64,000 nucleotides of DNA from Jejubacter calystegiae. GTDB taxonomy: Bacteria > Pseudomonadota > Gammaproteobacteria > Enterobacterales > Enterobacteriaceae. Position 1 is the first letter of the stretch. Each line of letters starts with the position of its first letter. Under the pieces are notes generated by a model that had not been told where the DNA came from, made no database searches, and worked only from the letters and a program-made list of their open reading frames with translations. Below, one piece after another: positions 40,078-48,450 of the stretch. The position numbers and the translations under genes are program-made. The DNA is taken from contig NZ_CP040428.1 of NCBI RefSeq assembly GCF_005671395.1, positions 4,154,001 through 4,218,000 on the forward strand. The letters are read 5' to 3'.

Positions 40078-41547
40078 ATGAGCACAGGATCGATACCGAA
40101 TAACCAGAATAACCATAAGCCATCGGCACAGGAATTAACCGTTAGCGATATTACTATTGTTGACCGCAAACTATTAAAGCGCGCCGTTGGCGCTGCCGCG
40201 CTGGGCAATACCATGGAGTGGTTCGACTTCGGGGTATACAGCTATCTGGCCGTGATTATCGGCAAAGTCTTTTTCCCCGATGCCAGCGGCGCCGCACAGC
40301 TGATTGCCTCGTTCGGCACCTTTGCCGCCGCCTTCCTGGTGCGCCCCATCGGCGGAATGGTGTTTGGTCCGCTGGGCGACCGCTTTGGCCGCCAGAAGAT
40401 CCTCGCCCTGACGATGATCATGATGTCGATCGGCACCTTCTGTATCGGACTCATCCCCGACTATGGCAGCATTGGCATCGCCGCGCCCATCCTGCTGCTG
40501 GTCGCTCGCCTGGTGCAGGGCTTTTCCACCGGCGGTGAATACGGCGGTGCGGCGACCTTTATTGCCGAATATTCCACCGATAAGCGGCGCGGCTTTATGG
40601 GAAGCTGGCTGGAATTTGGCACTCTGGGAGGTTACCTGCTGGGCGCCAGCCTGGTTACCCTCATGACCGCTCTGCTGCCGGAACAGGCGATGCTCGACTG
40701 GGGCTGGCGTATCCCCTTTTTCCTGGCCGCGCCGTTAGGCATTTTTGGCCTCTATATCCGCCTTAAGCTCGAAGAGACACCGGCGTTTAAAGAGCATATG
40801 GAAAAACAGGATGCCCTGGAGCACAGCAAGCCGCAGCTCGGCCTGTTAAAAATGCTGCACCAGAATCGCAATCAGATCCTCAAATGTATGGGGCTGGTAC
40901 TGCTGTTTAACGTGTCGAATTATATGCTGACCTCTTATATGCCCAGCTATCTCACCAGCGTACTGGGGATGAGTGAACTCACCGGTCTGCTGCTGGTGAT
41001 GGTCATTATGTTTGTGATGATGCCGCTGACTCTGATGTGGGGCCACTGGACGGATCGTATCGGCCGTCGCCCGGTAATTGCCCTGGGGGCTATCGGGCTG
41101 CTGCTGCTGTCCATTCCGAGCTTTATGCTGATCGGGTCGGGAAATCTGCTGGCGGTCTTTGCCGGCCTTGCGGTGCTGGGTATTCTGCATACCTGCTTTA
41201 GCGGCACCATGCCCGCCACGCTGCCAGCGCTGTTTACCACCCACATTCGCTACAGCGCTCTGGCCATTGGCTTTAACCTGTCGGTTTCACTGTTTGGCGG
41301 CACCACGCCGCTGGTCACCGCCTGGCTGGTGGATACCACCCAGAATGTCATGATGCCCGCGTACTATATGATGGGTGCCGGAGTCATCGGCCTGATCACC
41401 GTGCTGACGCTGCGCGAAACGGCTCAAAAGCCGCTGAGCGGATCGTCGCCCACCGTCGCCAGCCATGCCGAAGCGCACCGGCTGATCGACAGGCTGCGTA
41501 AGCAGCGGGCCAAAAAATCGCGTATGCCGCAAACGGCTAGCGAGTAA
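40078..41547 (+). CDS. ProP-like MHS-family proton symporter (osmolyte or organic acid)
   Basis: 489 residues. Closely related in its membrane domain to E. coli ProP (AALGNTMEWFDFGVYSYLAVIIGKVFFP; LGDRFGRQKILALTMIMMSIGTFCIGLIP; STGGEYGGAATFIAEYS; FTTHIRYSALAIGFNLSVSLFGG; NVMMPAYYMMGAGVIGLIT). ProP imports proline and betaines under osmotic stress. This protein lacks the long C-terminal coiled coil of E. coli ProP and ends with a short basic tail (AHRLIDRLRKQRAKKSRMP), so osmosensing may differ. The N-terminus is longer and Asn-rich. GGGGAG precedes the ATG. Confidence 0.82.
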   Translation: MSTGSIPNNQNNHKPSAQELTVSDITIVDRKLLKRAVGAAALGNTMEWFDFGVYSYLAVIIGKVFFPDASGAAQLIASFGTFAAAFLVRPIGGMVFGPLGDRFGRQKILALTMIMMSIGTFCIGLIPDYGSIGIAAPILLLVARLVQGFSTGGEYGGAATFIAEYSTDKRRGFMGSWLEFGTLGGYLLGASLVTLMTALLPEQAMLDWGWRIPFFLAAPLGIFGLYIRLKLEETPAFKEHMEKQDALEHSKPQLGLLKMLHQNRNQILKCMGLVLLFNVSNYMLTSYMPSYLTSVLGMSELTGLLLVMVIMFVMMPLTLMWGHWTDRIGRRPVIALGAIGLLLLSIPSFMLIGSGNLLAVFAGLAVLGILHTCFSGTMPATLPALFTTHIRYSALAIGFNLSVSLFGGTTPLVTAWLVDTTQNVMMPAYYMMGAGVIGLITVLTLRETAQKPLSGSSPTVASHAEAHRLIDRLRKQRAKKSRMPQTASE

Positions 41548-41553
41548 CCGATT

Positions 41554-41580
41554 AAATCCACGCTGCGGCGTGGATTTTTT
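41554..41580 (+). terminator. Terminator after the ProP-like gene
   Basis: AAATCCACGC-TGCG-GCGTGGATTT followed by a T-run. Convergent cheV ends 32 bp beyond it. Confidence 0.92.
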
Positions 41581-41611
41581 CAGGAATAGATTTCTGCCTG
41601 TCTGGCGCCCG

Positions 41612-42568
41612 CTAACGCATCACCCGCGTAATAACCGACGACAGCTCGTTGATCTCAAACTTGGCGACATAGCCGTCGGCTCGCACTTTGCGGACGTGTT
41701 CCTCGTTAGCGCTGCCGGAAAGTGATGAGTGAATGACCACCGGAATGCTTTGCAACTGGCTGTGGGTTTTAATTTTACGAGTCAGAGTAAAGCCGTCCAT
41801 TTCCGGCATTTCCAGGTCAGTCAGCACCAGTGCGATCTTTTCACTGATGTGCACGCCTTCCTGCTGCGCCTGGGCGGCCAGCTCCTCGATTTTCAGCCAT
41901 GCATCCTTGCCGGTCACATGCATCAACGCCGGCAGCTTCATGGCCTGTAGCCCTTTTTCCAGCATAGCGCGCGCCACTTTGGAATCTTCGGCGACAATCA
42001 CCACCGACCCCGGCTTAATGTCAATCTGCGGCAGATCGTTATGGGTGGCGTGCAGGTCGTGTTTGGTGGGAACGATATCGTGCAGCACCTGTTCCACGTC
42101 GATCACCATCGCCAGGTTATTGCTGGTCGGATCGTCATCCAGCCGGGCTACGCTTGTGATGTACTGCCCGTTGACCAGTTTTTCCGCGGTGTGAATCTGG
42201 GTCCAGTCCAGACGCACGATATTTTCCACCGACTCCACGGCAAAGGCCTGAACGGTACGCGCGTACTCGGTAATCAGCAAAATATTCATCCCGCCCGAAG
42301 GGCGACAGCCCAGAACCGCGGGCAGGTCAATCACCGGGATTATCTGGTCGCGAATATTCACCATTCCCAGTACCGGATGCCGCACCCCAACCGGTTTGGT
42401 GTAGTCAGGCATCGGTACGATTTCGCGCAGTTTAAATACGTTAATGCCGAACAGCTCCGATTTTCCATCGTGTTCAGATGGACCAAGGCGAAACAACAGC
42501 AGTTCAAAGCGGTTCGATAGCGTGAGATTCACCCTGTCATCAATATCTTTCTGGAAATTATCCATCAT
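41612..42568 (-). CDS. cheV: CheV, CheW-receiver chemotaxis coupling protein
   Basis: 318 residues. N-terminal CheW-like domain (about 1-165: ELFGINVFKLREIVPMPDYTKP, GMVNIRDQIIPVIDLPAVLG) couples chemoreceptors to CheA. C-terminal receiver domain (about 190-315) has the acidic pocket (IVAEDSK) and phospho-acceptor Asp in LVLTDLEMPEMDGFTL, then a switch Ser/Thr (VIHSSLSGS). Close to Salmonella CheV; E. coli K-12 has none. Two ATGs (42568, 42565) are possible behind GAGGG. No other chemotaxis gene is nearby, but a FliA-type promoter ties it to the flagellar regulon. Confidence 0.94.
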   Translation of the reverse strand: MMDNFQKDIDDRVNLTLSNRFELLLFRLGPSEHDGKSELFGINVFKLREIVPMPDYTKPVGVRHPVLGMVNIRDQIIPVIDLPAVLGCRPSGGMNILLITEYARTVQAFAVESVENIVRLDWTQIHTAEKLVNGQYITSVARLDDDPTSNNLAMVIDVEQVLHDIVPTKHDLHATHNDLPQIDIKPGSVVIVAEDSKVARAMLEKGLQAMKLPALMHVTGKDAWLKIEELAAQAQQEGVHISEKIALVLTDLEMPEMDGFTLTRKIKTHSQLQSIPVVIHSSLSGSANEEHVRKVRADGYVAKFEINELSSVITRVMR

Positions 42569-42607
42569 GCCCTCAGAGTCCTGGAAAGGGTTTTACCGGT
42601 ATTCTGG

Positions 42608-42634
42608 TTATCGGCATTCCCGGGAAAAAGTGCA
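42608..42634 (-). promoter_or_regulatory. FliA (sigma-28) promoter of cheV
   Basis: The minus strand reads TGCACTTT, 11 bases, then GCCGATAA. The -10 matches the sigma-28 consensus exactly, the -35 (TAAAGTTT) at 5 of 8, and the spacer is correct. The predicted start is about 30 bp before the cheV ATG. Confidence 0.85.
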
Positions 42635-42790
42635 GTGTATTTTTCTTTTTTTTCATTCTCCGGCGCCTCCCGGGGCGGGAGAAAGCGGTTGCAATGATTG
42701 TCCACGTGTTCCGATAGTCGCATAATGACGCCCGACCTCCGCAGGTGCGGGGTTAAGCTCCAGCTTTTTCTGGTGACGAAAGGATGACGA

Positions 42791-43936
42791 ATGGAAAGGC
42801 GTAACTTTCTTAAAGGCGCGGCGGCGCTCTCTACATTGGGGCTGGTCAGCCCGGTCTGGTCTGAAACCAAAAGCGCTAAGCAGCCCGCCGTCTCCGCTTC
42901 CAGCCAATGGCGCCGTTTTGTCATGACCCAGACTTACAACCTGAAGGTGCCGGAAGGTTCCGAAGGCAAAGTCAATCTGTGGGTGCCGGTGCCCGAAAAT
43001 ACCGACTTCCAGCAGCTGGTAAATCTCTCCTTTAGCGGCAACTACCAGAAGGCCGTACTCAACGCCAATAACCGCTACGGCGCGAAGATGCTGTTCGTCA
43101 CCTGGCCGGACTCCGAAGGCAAGCTGGAGCTGAAGGTCGAAATGACCATCGAAACCCGCGACTGGGAAGTGCTGAAACAGAATAAACTGGCCGACTGGCA
43201 GCTACCAGAACAGGACGCCGTCATTCCAGACACCATTCAGCCCTGGCTGAAAGCCACCCCGCATATCGCCATCGACGGCGTGGTTAAAGAGACCGCGCAC
43301 AAGATTATCGGCAACGAAAAATCCCCGCTGAAACAGGCGCGCCTGATCCATGACTGGGTCAGCAGCAATATGCATCGCGACGAGTCGGTTATCGGCTGCG
43401 GCACCGGAGACGTGGGCGAGATCCTGAAAACCGGCAAACTGGGCGGCAAATGCACCGACATCAACTCGGTCTTTGTGGCGCTGTGCCGCGCCGCAGGCAT
43501 TCCGGCCCGCGAAATGTTCGGTATTCGTCTGGGAGCCACCCACAAACTGGCGGACTATTCGAAAAAAGCCTTCGGCAGCGCAGATGCCCAGGGCGTGGCA
43601 AAAATCAGCGGCGGCCAGCACTGCCGGGCCATGTTCTGGCTGGCGGGCTTTGGCTGGGTTCCGGCCGACCCGGCAGACGTTACCAAAATGCGTCTGGCCG
43701 AAAAGCAAGAGAACGACTCTCCGGCCGTGAAAGCGGTGAACGATTATCTGTTCGGCAACTGGGAGATGAACTGGGTGGGCTTTAACTTCGGCCGCGATTT
43801 CGCCCTCTCTCCAGAAGCGGAACAGGGCGACGTCAACAACCTTGGCTATCCTTATGCGGAAGTGGATGGCGATCCGCTCAACTTCTACGATCCGGCAACA
43901 TTCAGTTATGACTATGTCAGCGTCGAACGGCGTTAA
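42791..43936 (+). CDS. Tat-exported transglutaminase-like (cysteine protease fold) protein
   Basis: 381 residues with N-terminal Tat signal ERRNFLKGAAALSTLGLVSPVWS. After a beta-rich region of ~140 residues comes a transglutaminase-like core with the expected triad: Cys in LGGKCTDINSVFVALCRAAGIPAR (near 220), His in GGQHCRAMFWLAGFGWV (near 276), Asp in VPADPADV (near 293). Such proteins act as peptidases, deamidases or amide-forming enzymes; the substrate here is unknown. Export by Tat implies a folded, perhaps cofactor-bound, periplasmic protein. AAGGA lies about 8 bases before the ATG. It overlaps the MerT-like gene and is probably cotranscribed with it. Confidence 0.82.
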   Translation: MERRNFLKGAAALSTLGLVSPVWSETKSAKQPAVSASSQWRRFVMTQTYNLKVPEGSEGKVNLWVPVPENTDFQQLVNLSFSGNYQKAVLNANNRYGAKMLFVTWPDSEGKLELKVEMTIETRDWEVLKQNKLADWQLPEQDAVIPDTIQPWLKATPHIAIDGVVKETAHKIIGNEKSPLKQARLIHDWVSSNMHRDESVIGCGTGDVGEILKTGKLGGKCTDINSVFVALCRAAGIPAREMFGIRLGATHKLADYSKKAFGSADAQGVAKISGGQHCRAMFWLAGFGWVPADPADVTKMRLAEKQENDSPAVKAVNDYLFGNWEMNWVGFNFGRDFALSPEAEQGDVNNLGYPYAEVDGDPLNFYDPATFSYDYVSVERR

Positions 43937-44270
43937 GAGCGGCCTGGTCACCCTGCTGGCGGCACTGGTGGCCGCGGGTGCTTCCACGCTGTGCTGTATC
44001 GGGCCGCTGCTCTATCTGCTGTTCGGCATCTCCGCCGCCGGACTGATTGGCATTCCGGCGCTGGACTGGCTGCAGATCCCGATGATTATTCTGTCAGTCG
44101 GCCTGATGGCGCGCGGTTTCTGGCGGCTTTATCTGTCGCCGAAGCCCATCTGCGTTAACGTAGTCAGCCGTCGGGTGCTGGAATGGCTTTACTGGCTGTC
44201 GGTCCCGCTGGTGTTGCTGCTCATCACCTACCCCTGGGTGCTACCCTGGATACTGGAAACGATGGAATGA
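43914..44270 (+). CDS. MerT-like small membrane protein
   Basis: 118 residues from ATG 43914 (an ATG two codons earlier is equally possible), overlapping the previous gene. Three hydrophobic segments. The first contains a vicinal Cys pair as in MerT (VTLLAALVAAGASTLCCIGPLLYLLFGISAAGL), which in mercury transporters passes Hg2+ across the membrane. The cytoplasmic loop has one further Cys (KPICVNVVSRR) where MerT has a pair. A MerP-like gene follows, coupled by ATGA. There is no merR or merA nearby, so mercury is not assured; another soft metal is possible. Confidence 0.75.
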   Translation: MSASNGVKSGLVTLLAALVAAGASTLCCIGPLLYLLFGISAAGLIGIPALDWLQIPMIILSVGLMARGFWRLYLSPKPICVNVVSRRVLEWLYWLSVPLVLLLITYPWVLPWILETME

Positions 44271-44551
44271 AAAAGATAATTTGCCTGGCGCTGATGCTGA
44301 TTGCCCCTCTGGGCTGGGCCGCCAACAAAAAAGTGACGCTCGATGTCAGTCAGATGACCTGCCCGCTGTGCGTTATCTCAATCAACAAAGCGCTGCGCGG
44401 CACCGATGGCGTTATCAAAGCCAAAGCGTCGATGAAAACCCATCAGGCCGATGTGGTCGTCCCGGCGGATTTTGATAACCAGAAGCTGCTGGCGGCGGTC
44501 GCCAAAACCGGCTTTAGCGCGAAGATTCACGACGTCACTGATATTCAGTGA
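44267..44551 (+). CDS. MerP-like periplasmic heavy-metal-associated (HMA) protein
   Basis: 94 residues from ATG 44267 (overlapping the preceding TGA). A signal peptide (MKKIICLALMLIAPLGWAA) is followed by one HMA domain with metal-binding motif MTCPLC (DVSQMTCPLCVISINKALRG). MerP normally has GMTCAAC and hands Hg2+ to MerT; here Gly is replaced by Gln and the spacer is Pro-Leu. Last gene of the three-gene unit. Confidence 0.85.
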   Translation: MKKIICLALMLIAPLGWAANKKVTLDVSQMTCPLCVISINKALRGTDGVIKAKASMKTHQADVVVPADFDNQKLLAAVAKTGFSAKIHDVTDIQ

Positions 44552-44663
44552 TCCCACCATACGCTGCGCCGGATCTCATCTCCGGCACGGCGTTCTGCCG
44601 CTCCCCTTTTCCCGGCGTACAATGCTGTCGTTCGATGTTCCTTAACCGGAGAGCGGCACCGTC

Positions 44664-45671
44664 ATGCCAACCATCAAAGACGTCGCCCGACTGGCGGGCG
44701 TTTCCACCGCCACCGTTTCAAGAGTGATCAATCAAACCGCCTGGGTGGAGCCAGCGACCCGGGAGCGGGTCGAAAAAGCCATGCGCGAACTCAACTACCG
44801 GCGCAATGCGGCGGCTCTGGCGCTGGCGAAACGCAGCGGCGATATGCTCGGCCTGCTGACCGGCAACCTTGCCGACCCCTTTTTTGCCCGGCTGGCCCGG
44901 GGCGTTGAGGAAGTCGCCCGACAGCACGGTTTCCGCCTGATGGTGTGCAGCGGCGGCCACCAGGAAAGCATGGAGAAATCCGGCCTCGATTTTCTGATTA
45001 ACCAGGGCTGTGAAGTCATTGTGGTGCACGCCAGTCGCCTGAGCGATCGCGACCTGCTGCGCTACGCCGCCCATACTCCCGGAATGGTGCTGGTGAACCG
45101 CTATATTGCCGCCATGGCTAACCGCTGCGTCTGGTTGGAAAATCACGCTGCCGCCATGCAGGCCACCCTGCATCTGCTGGAAAACGGCCACCGCTGCATC
45201 GCCTGCATCACCTCGGATCTGCCCATCGACGATCGCCACCAGCGTCTGGAAGGCTACCGCTCAGCGCTGGCGCAGTACGGCATTACGCCGCCCCACGAGT
45301 GGATTATCAGCGTGCCTTTTAACGAGGAAGGCGGCGAACAGGCGGCCCGTCAGTTGCTGGACAACGGTGTTCCATTTACCGCCGCCTTTACCTTTAACGA
45401 TGTGATGGCCGCCGGCATTATGCGCATCCTGCATCAGCAGGGGGTGGCGCTTCCCGAACGTCTGTCGCTGGTCGGTTTCGACGATGTGGTGCTGGCCCGT
45501 TACCTGCATCCTGCCCTGACCACCATCCACTACCCGGTGGAGACCATGGCCCGCCAGGCCGGTCAACTGGCGATTCAGCTTTACCGGGGACAGACCCCGC
45601 CGCCGCGCAGTAACGGCTTTTGCGCCGAACTGGTGGTCAGAGACTCGGTCTGCCCGCGGGTCAATGGATAA
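44664..45671 (+). CDS. LacI/GalR-family transcriptional regulator
   Basis: 335 residues. N-terminal LacI-type helix-turn-helix and hinge (TIKDVARLAGVSTATVSRVINQTAWVEPATRERVEKAMRELNYRRNAAALALA), then the periplasmic-binding-like effector domain (LGLLTGNLADPFFARLARGVEEVA; LVGFDDVVLARYLHPALTTI). GGAGAG precedes ATG 44664. A perfect 26-bp palindrome lies 27 bp after its stop, in front of an antiporter and a C-S lyase, which are its likely targets. Confidence 0.92.
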   Translation: MPTIKDVARLAGVSTATVSRVINQTAWVEPATRERVEKAMRELNYRRNAAALALAKRSGDMLGLLTGNLADPFFARLARGVEEVARQHGFRLMVCSGGHQESMEKSGLDFLINQGCEVIVVHASRLSDRDLLRYAAHTPGMVLVNRYIAAMANRCVWLENHAAAMQATLHLLENGHRCIACITSDLPIDDRHQRLEGYRSALAQYGITPPHEWIISVPFNEEGGEQAARQLLDNGVPFTAAFTFNDVMAAGIMRILHQQGVALPERLSLVGFDDVVLARYLHPALTTIHYPVETMARQAGQLAIQLYRGQTPPPRSNGFCAELVVRDSVCPRVNG

Positions 45672-45697
45672 TGATGTGATCGGGTTCATCTTTTCCA

Positions 45698-45723
45698 TCG
45701 CCATGTAACCGGTTACATGGCGA
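45698..45723. promoter_or_regulatory. 26-bp perfect palindrome, LacI-family operator
   Basis: TCGCCATGTAACC-GGTTACATGGCGA is its own reverse complement, with the central CG typical of LacI/GalR operators. It lies 74 bp before the NhaC-like start. Symmetry, spacing and the adjacent lacI-type gene make it a strong operator candidate. It could also form a hairpin after the regulator gene, but no T-tract follows. Confidence 0.88.
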
Positions 45724-45796
45724 GCCATTCCCGATCACGTTAGCCTGCCGCCATTGCGCCTACCCTGAAGCCCACTCTTCGACCAGGAGCATCAAC

Positions 45797-47248
45797 ATGA
45801 ATGCGAAACAGAACAACAAAAAAACGCTGTCGCTCGGGCTGGCGCTACTGCCTATTGTCGCCATGCTGGCGCTGCTGATTGTGGGCTACGGCGTGGCGGG
45901 GCTGCGTATCGAACCGCTGCTGCTGTGTTCAGCGGCCATCGCGGCGGCTCTGGCGCTGTGGCAGGGCTATAGCTGGGATGAGATTATCGACTCCATCGTC
46001 AGCAAACTGGCGAAGGCGATGCCGGTGATTATGATCCTGATCTGCGTCGGCGGCCTGATCGGCACCTGGATGTTCAGCGGCACCATTCCCTACATGGTTT
46101 ACTGGGGCCTGAAGCTGATTAGCCCCCAGTATATTCTGATCGCCGCCTTCTTTCTGACCAGCGTGGTATCGGTCTGTACCGGTACCTCCTGGGGCTCCGC
46201 CGGTACCGTCGGAGTGGCGTTGATGGGGGTGGCCGCCGGGCTGGACGTCTCCCTGCCTGCAGCGGCGGGCGCCGTGGTTTCCGGCGCCTACTTCGGCGAT
46301 AAAATTTCGCCGCTTTCCGACTCCACCAACTTCGCCGCCATCGTGGCGGACACCACGCTGTTCGAGCATATCCAACACCTGCTCTATACCACTATCCCCA
46401 GCTTCCTGCTGGCCGCCGCGGTCTATCTGCTGGCCGGTCATAGCGACATGATCGGCAATGTGGCCACGCCCCAGCGCGTCACCGATATCATCGCCAACCT
46501 GGAAGGGCTGTACCACTTTAATATCGTGCTGATTCTGCCGCCGGTACTGGTACTGTGGGGCGCAGTACGTAAAAAGCCGGTGATTCCGCTGATGCTGTTT
46601 GCCTGCCTGCTGGCCATCGTCCTTGGGATTGCGCTACAGGGTTTGAGCCTGAAACAGGGGCTGGATGCCTTTATGGATGGCTTTAACATCACCATGTTCG
46701 ACCATGGCAACGCCGGAGTGGTCGCCGATGTGCCGCGTCTGCTCAATCGCGGCGGCATGTTCTCGATGATGAGCACCATTCTGCTGGTGTTCTGCGCCTT
46801 CTCTTTTGCCGGCGCCCTGACGCTCACCGGCGCTCTGACCGTGATAATCAACCGTCTGCTGACCATTATCCGTACCACCGGCCAGTTGATTGCCGCCACC
46901 ATCGGCACCACCATTCTGGTAACCGGCGCCACCAGCGACGGCAAGCTGGCGCTGCTGGTGCCTGCCGAACTGTTTAAAAACGCCTACCGCCGGATGGGGC
47001 TCGATAACAAGAATCTGTCGCGAACCATCGAAGACGCCGGAACCGTGATCGAACCGCTGTTGCCCTGGACCTCCGCCGGGGTCTATATGGCGACCACTCT
47101 GGGGGTCAGTACCCTCGACCTGCTGCCCTGGGCGGTCCAGTGCTACGCCGCTATCTTCTTCGCGCTGATCTACGGCTTTACCGGTTTTGGCATCGCCCGA
47201 CTGCCGCAATCAAAGACACAGCCTCAGCCTCAACCGGTTGCGGAATAA
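45797..47248 (+). CDS. NhaC-family Na+/H+ (or amino/organic acid) antiporter
   Basis: 483 residues with about twelve hydrophobic helices. Family features: KLAKAMPVIMILICVGGLIGTWMFSGTIPYMVYWGL, SVCTGTSWGSAGTVGVALMGVA, GAYFGDKISPLSDSTNFAA, and the C-terminal AGTVIEPLLPWTSAGVYMATTLGV. NhaC-family members exchange Na+ and protons, and some carry organic or amino acids (malate/lactate in Bacillus MleN). Cotranscription with a C-S lyase, 13 bp downstream, points to a sulfur amino acid or its products. CAGGAG precedes ATG 45797. Confidence 0.88.
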   Translation: MNAKQNNKKTLSLGLALLPIVAMLALLIVGYGVAGLRIEPLLLCSAAIAAALALWQGYSWDEIIDSIVSKLAKAMPVIMILICVGGLIGTWMFSGTIPYMVYWGLKLISPQYILIAAFFLTSVVSVCTGTSWGSAGTVGVALMGVAAGLDVSLPAAAGAVVSGAYFGDKISPLSDSTNFAAIVADTTLFEHIQHLLYTTIPSFLLAAAVYLLAGHSDMIGNVATPQRVTDIIANLEGLYHFNIVLILPPVLVLWGAVRKKPVIPLMLFACLLAIVLGIALQGLSLKQGLDAFMDGFNITMFDHGNAGVVADVPRLLNRGGMFSMMSTILLVFCAFSFAGALTLTGALTVIINRLLTIIRTTGQLIAATIGTTILVTGATSDGKLALLVPAELFKNAYRRMGLDNKNLSRTIEDAGTVIEPLLPWTSAGVYMATTLGVSTLDLLPWAVQCYAAIFFALIYGFTGFGIARLPQSKTQPQPQPVAE

Positions 47249-47261
47249 TAAGGACCAGACC

Positions 47262-48422
47262 ATGACAGAGAATTTCGATCGGATTATTGAGCGCCGCGGC
47301 ACCGGTTCGGTGAAGTGGGATGCGGTGGACGGCTCCGGGCTCCCCATGTGGGTTTCGGACGTAGACTTCGCAGCACCACCGGCGGTGCTGGCCGCCCTGC
47401 ACCAGCGGGCGGATCACGGTGTCTTCGGCTACAGCACCCGCAATCAGGCGTATGACGATGCGCTACTGGCCTGGTTTGCCGGACGACACAACCTGACGCT
47501 GGACTCGCAGTGGATCTGCTGCGTGGAAGGCGTGGTCCCCGGGCTGGCGCTGCTGTTGCAGATGCTCAGCCAGCCCGGCGATGGCGTGGTGATTCAGGGG
47601 CCTTACTATGGCTCATTCGCCAAAATCATCACCCTTAACGGCCGCGCGCTACTGGAAAATCCCCTGATCGAGGATCCTCAGTTCGGCTACCGGATGGATC
47701 TCGACCAACTGGAGCAGTTGTTCCAGCGCCATCGGCCACCGCTGATGATTCTGTGTAATCCCCATAATCCTACCGGACGCTGCTGGTCTGCCGACGAGCT
47801 GACCCGCCTGCTGGCGCTGTGCGAACGCTACGATGTCACCCTGCTTTCCGACGAAATCTGGGCCGATCTGCTGCTGCCGGGTAACCGCTTTACCTCGGTA
47901 CTGCATCTGGACTCGCGCTGGCACCCGCGCATCATCGCCGCCACCGCCCCCAGTAAGACCTTTGGTCTGTCGTCGCTGCGTCTGTCTAACTTCCTGATTC
48001 CGGATGCCACGCTGCGTCAGCGTTTTTTGCAACGTCTGGACGCCCACGGGCTGGATGTGTTCAACGCCATGTCGCTGACCGCGTCCACGGCGGCGCTACG
48101 CCACGGCGCCGGGTGGCTGGATGAACTGCTGGCCTGGCTGGCGGAAAACCGGCGCTGGTTTTGCAAGCAGGCGGCTCAGCATCTGCCCTGGGCCAGAATC
48201 ACGCCCGCCCAGGGCACCTATCTGCTATGGGTGGACTGCCGCGCCCTGGGGCTGGATGACGATACCCTGAAGCAGCGGATAACCGAACAGGCAGGTATTA
48301 TCCCTTCAATGGGCGCCAGTTTCGGCCCCACGGGGCGGGGCTTTATCCGCCTTAACCTCGGGTGCCCGCGCCGCTATCTGGAGCAGGCGCTGGCAGGGCT
48401 GAGGCAAATTCAGCCTGCGTAA
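47262..48422 (+). CDS. MalY/PatB-family PLP-dependent C-S beta-lyase
   Basis: 386 residues from ATG 47262 (AGGA 8 bases upstream); the frame extends 25 codons into the antiporter gene. Fold-type I aminotransferase of the MalY/PatB branch: GLPMWVSDVDFAAPPAVLAAL at the N-terminus, ILCNPHNPTGR, LSDEIWADLL, PLP lysine in APSKTFGLSSLRLSNFLI, and C-terminal RLNLGCPRRYLEQAL. These enzymes cleave cystathionine, cysteine or S-conjugates to pyruvate, ammonia and a thiol; E. coli MalY is a cystathionine beta-lyase that also inhibits MalT. No malX or malI pair is seen, so the role differs from MalY. Confidence 0.88.
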   Translation: MTENFDRIIERRGTGSVKWDAVDGSGLPMWVSDVDFAAPPAVLAALHQRADHGVFGYSTRNQAYDDALLAWFAGRHNLTLDSQWICCVEGVVPGLALLLQMLSQPGDGVVIQGPYYGSFAKIITLNGRALLENPLIEDPQFGYRMDLDQLEQLFQRHRPPLMILCNPHNPTGRCWSADELTRLLALCERYDVTLLSDEIWADLLLPGNRFTSVLHLDSRWHPRIIAATAPSKTFGLSSLRLSNFLIPDATLRQRFLQRLDAHGLDVFNAMSLTASTAALRHGAGWLDELLAWLAENRRWFCKQAAQHLPWARITPAQGTYLLWVDCRALGLDDDTLKQRITEQAGIIPSMGASFGPTGRGFIRLNLGCPRRYLEQALAGLRQIQPA

Positions 48423-48428
48423 CCACGG

Positions 48429-48450
48429 TGCCGGACAGCGCGTCCGGCAT
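48429..48450. terminator. Hairpin between convergent C-S lyase and membrane protein genes
   Basis: TGCCGGAC-AGCGC-GTCCGGCA is a perfect 8-bp stem, 7 bp after one stop and touching the other. A short ATTATTT follows on the plus strand. It probably acts on both strands. Confidence 0.7.

Noticed and set aside
43914-44551. A mercury-resistance (mer) operon
   Set aside because: MerT- and MerP-like proteins are present, but merR and merA are missing, the second MerT Cys pair is absent and no transposon ends are seen, so resistance to mercury is not claimed.
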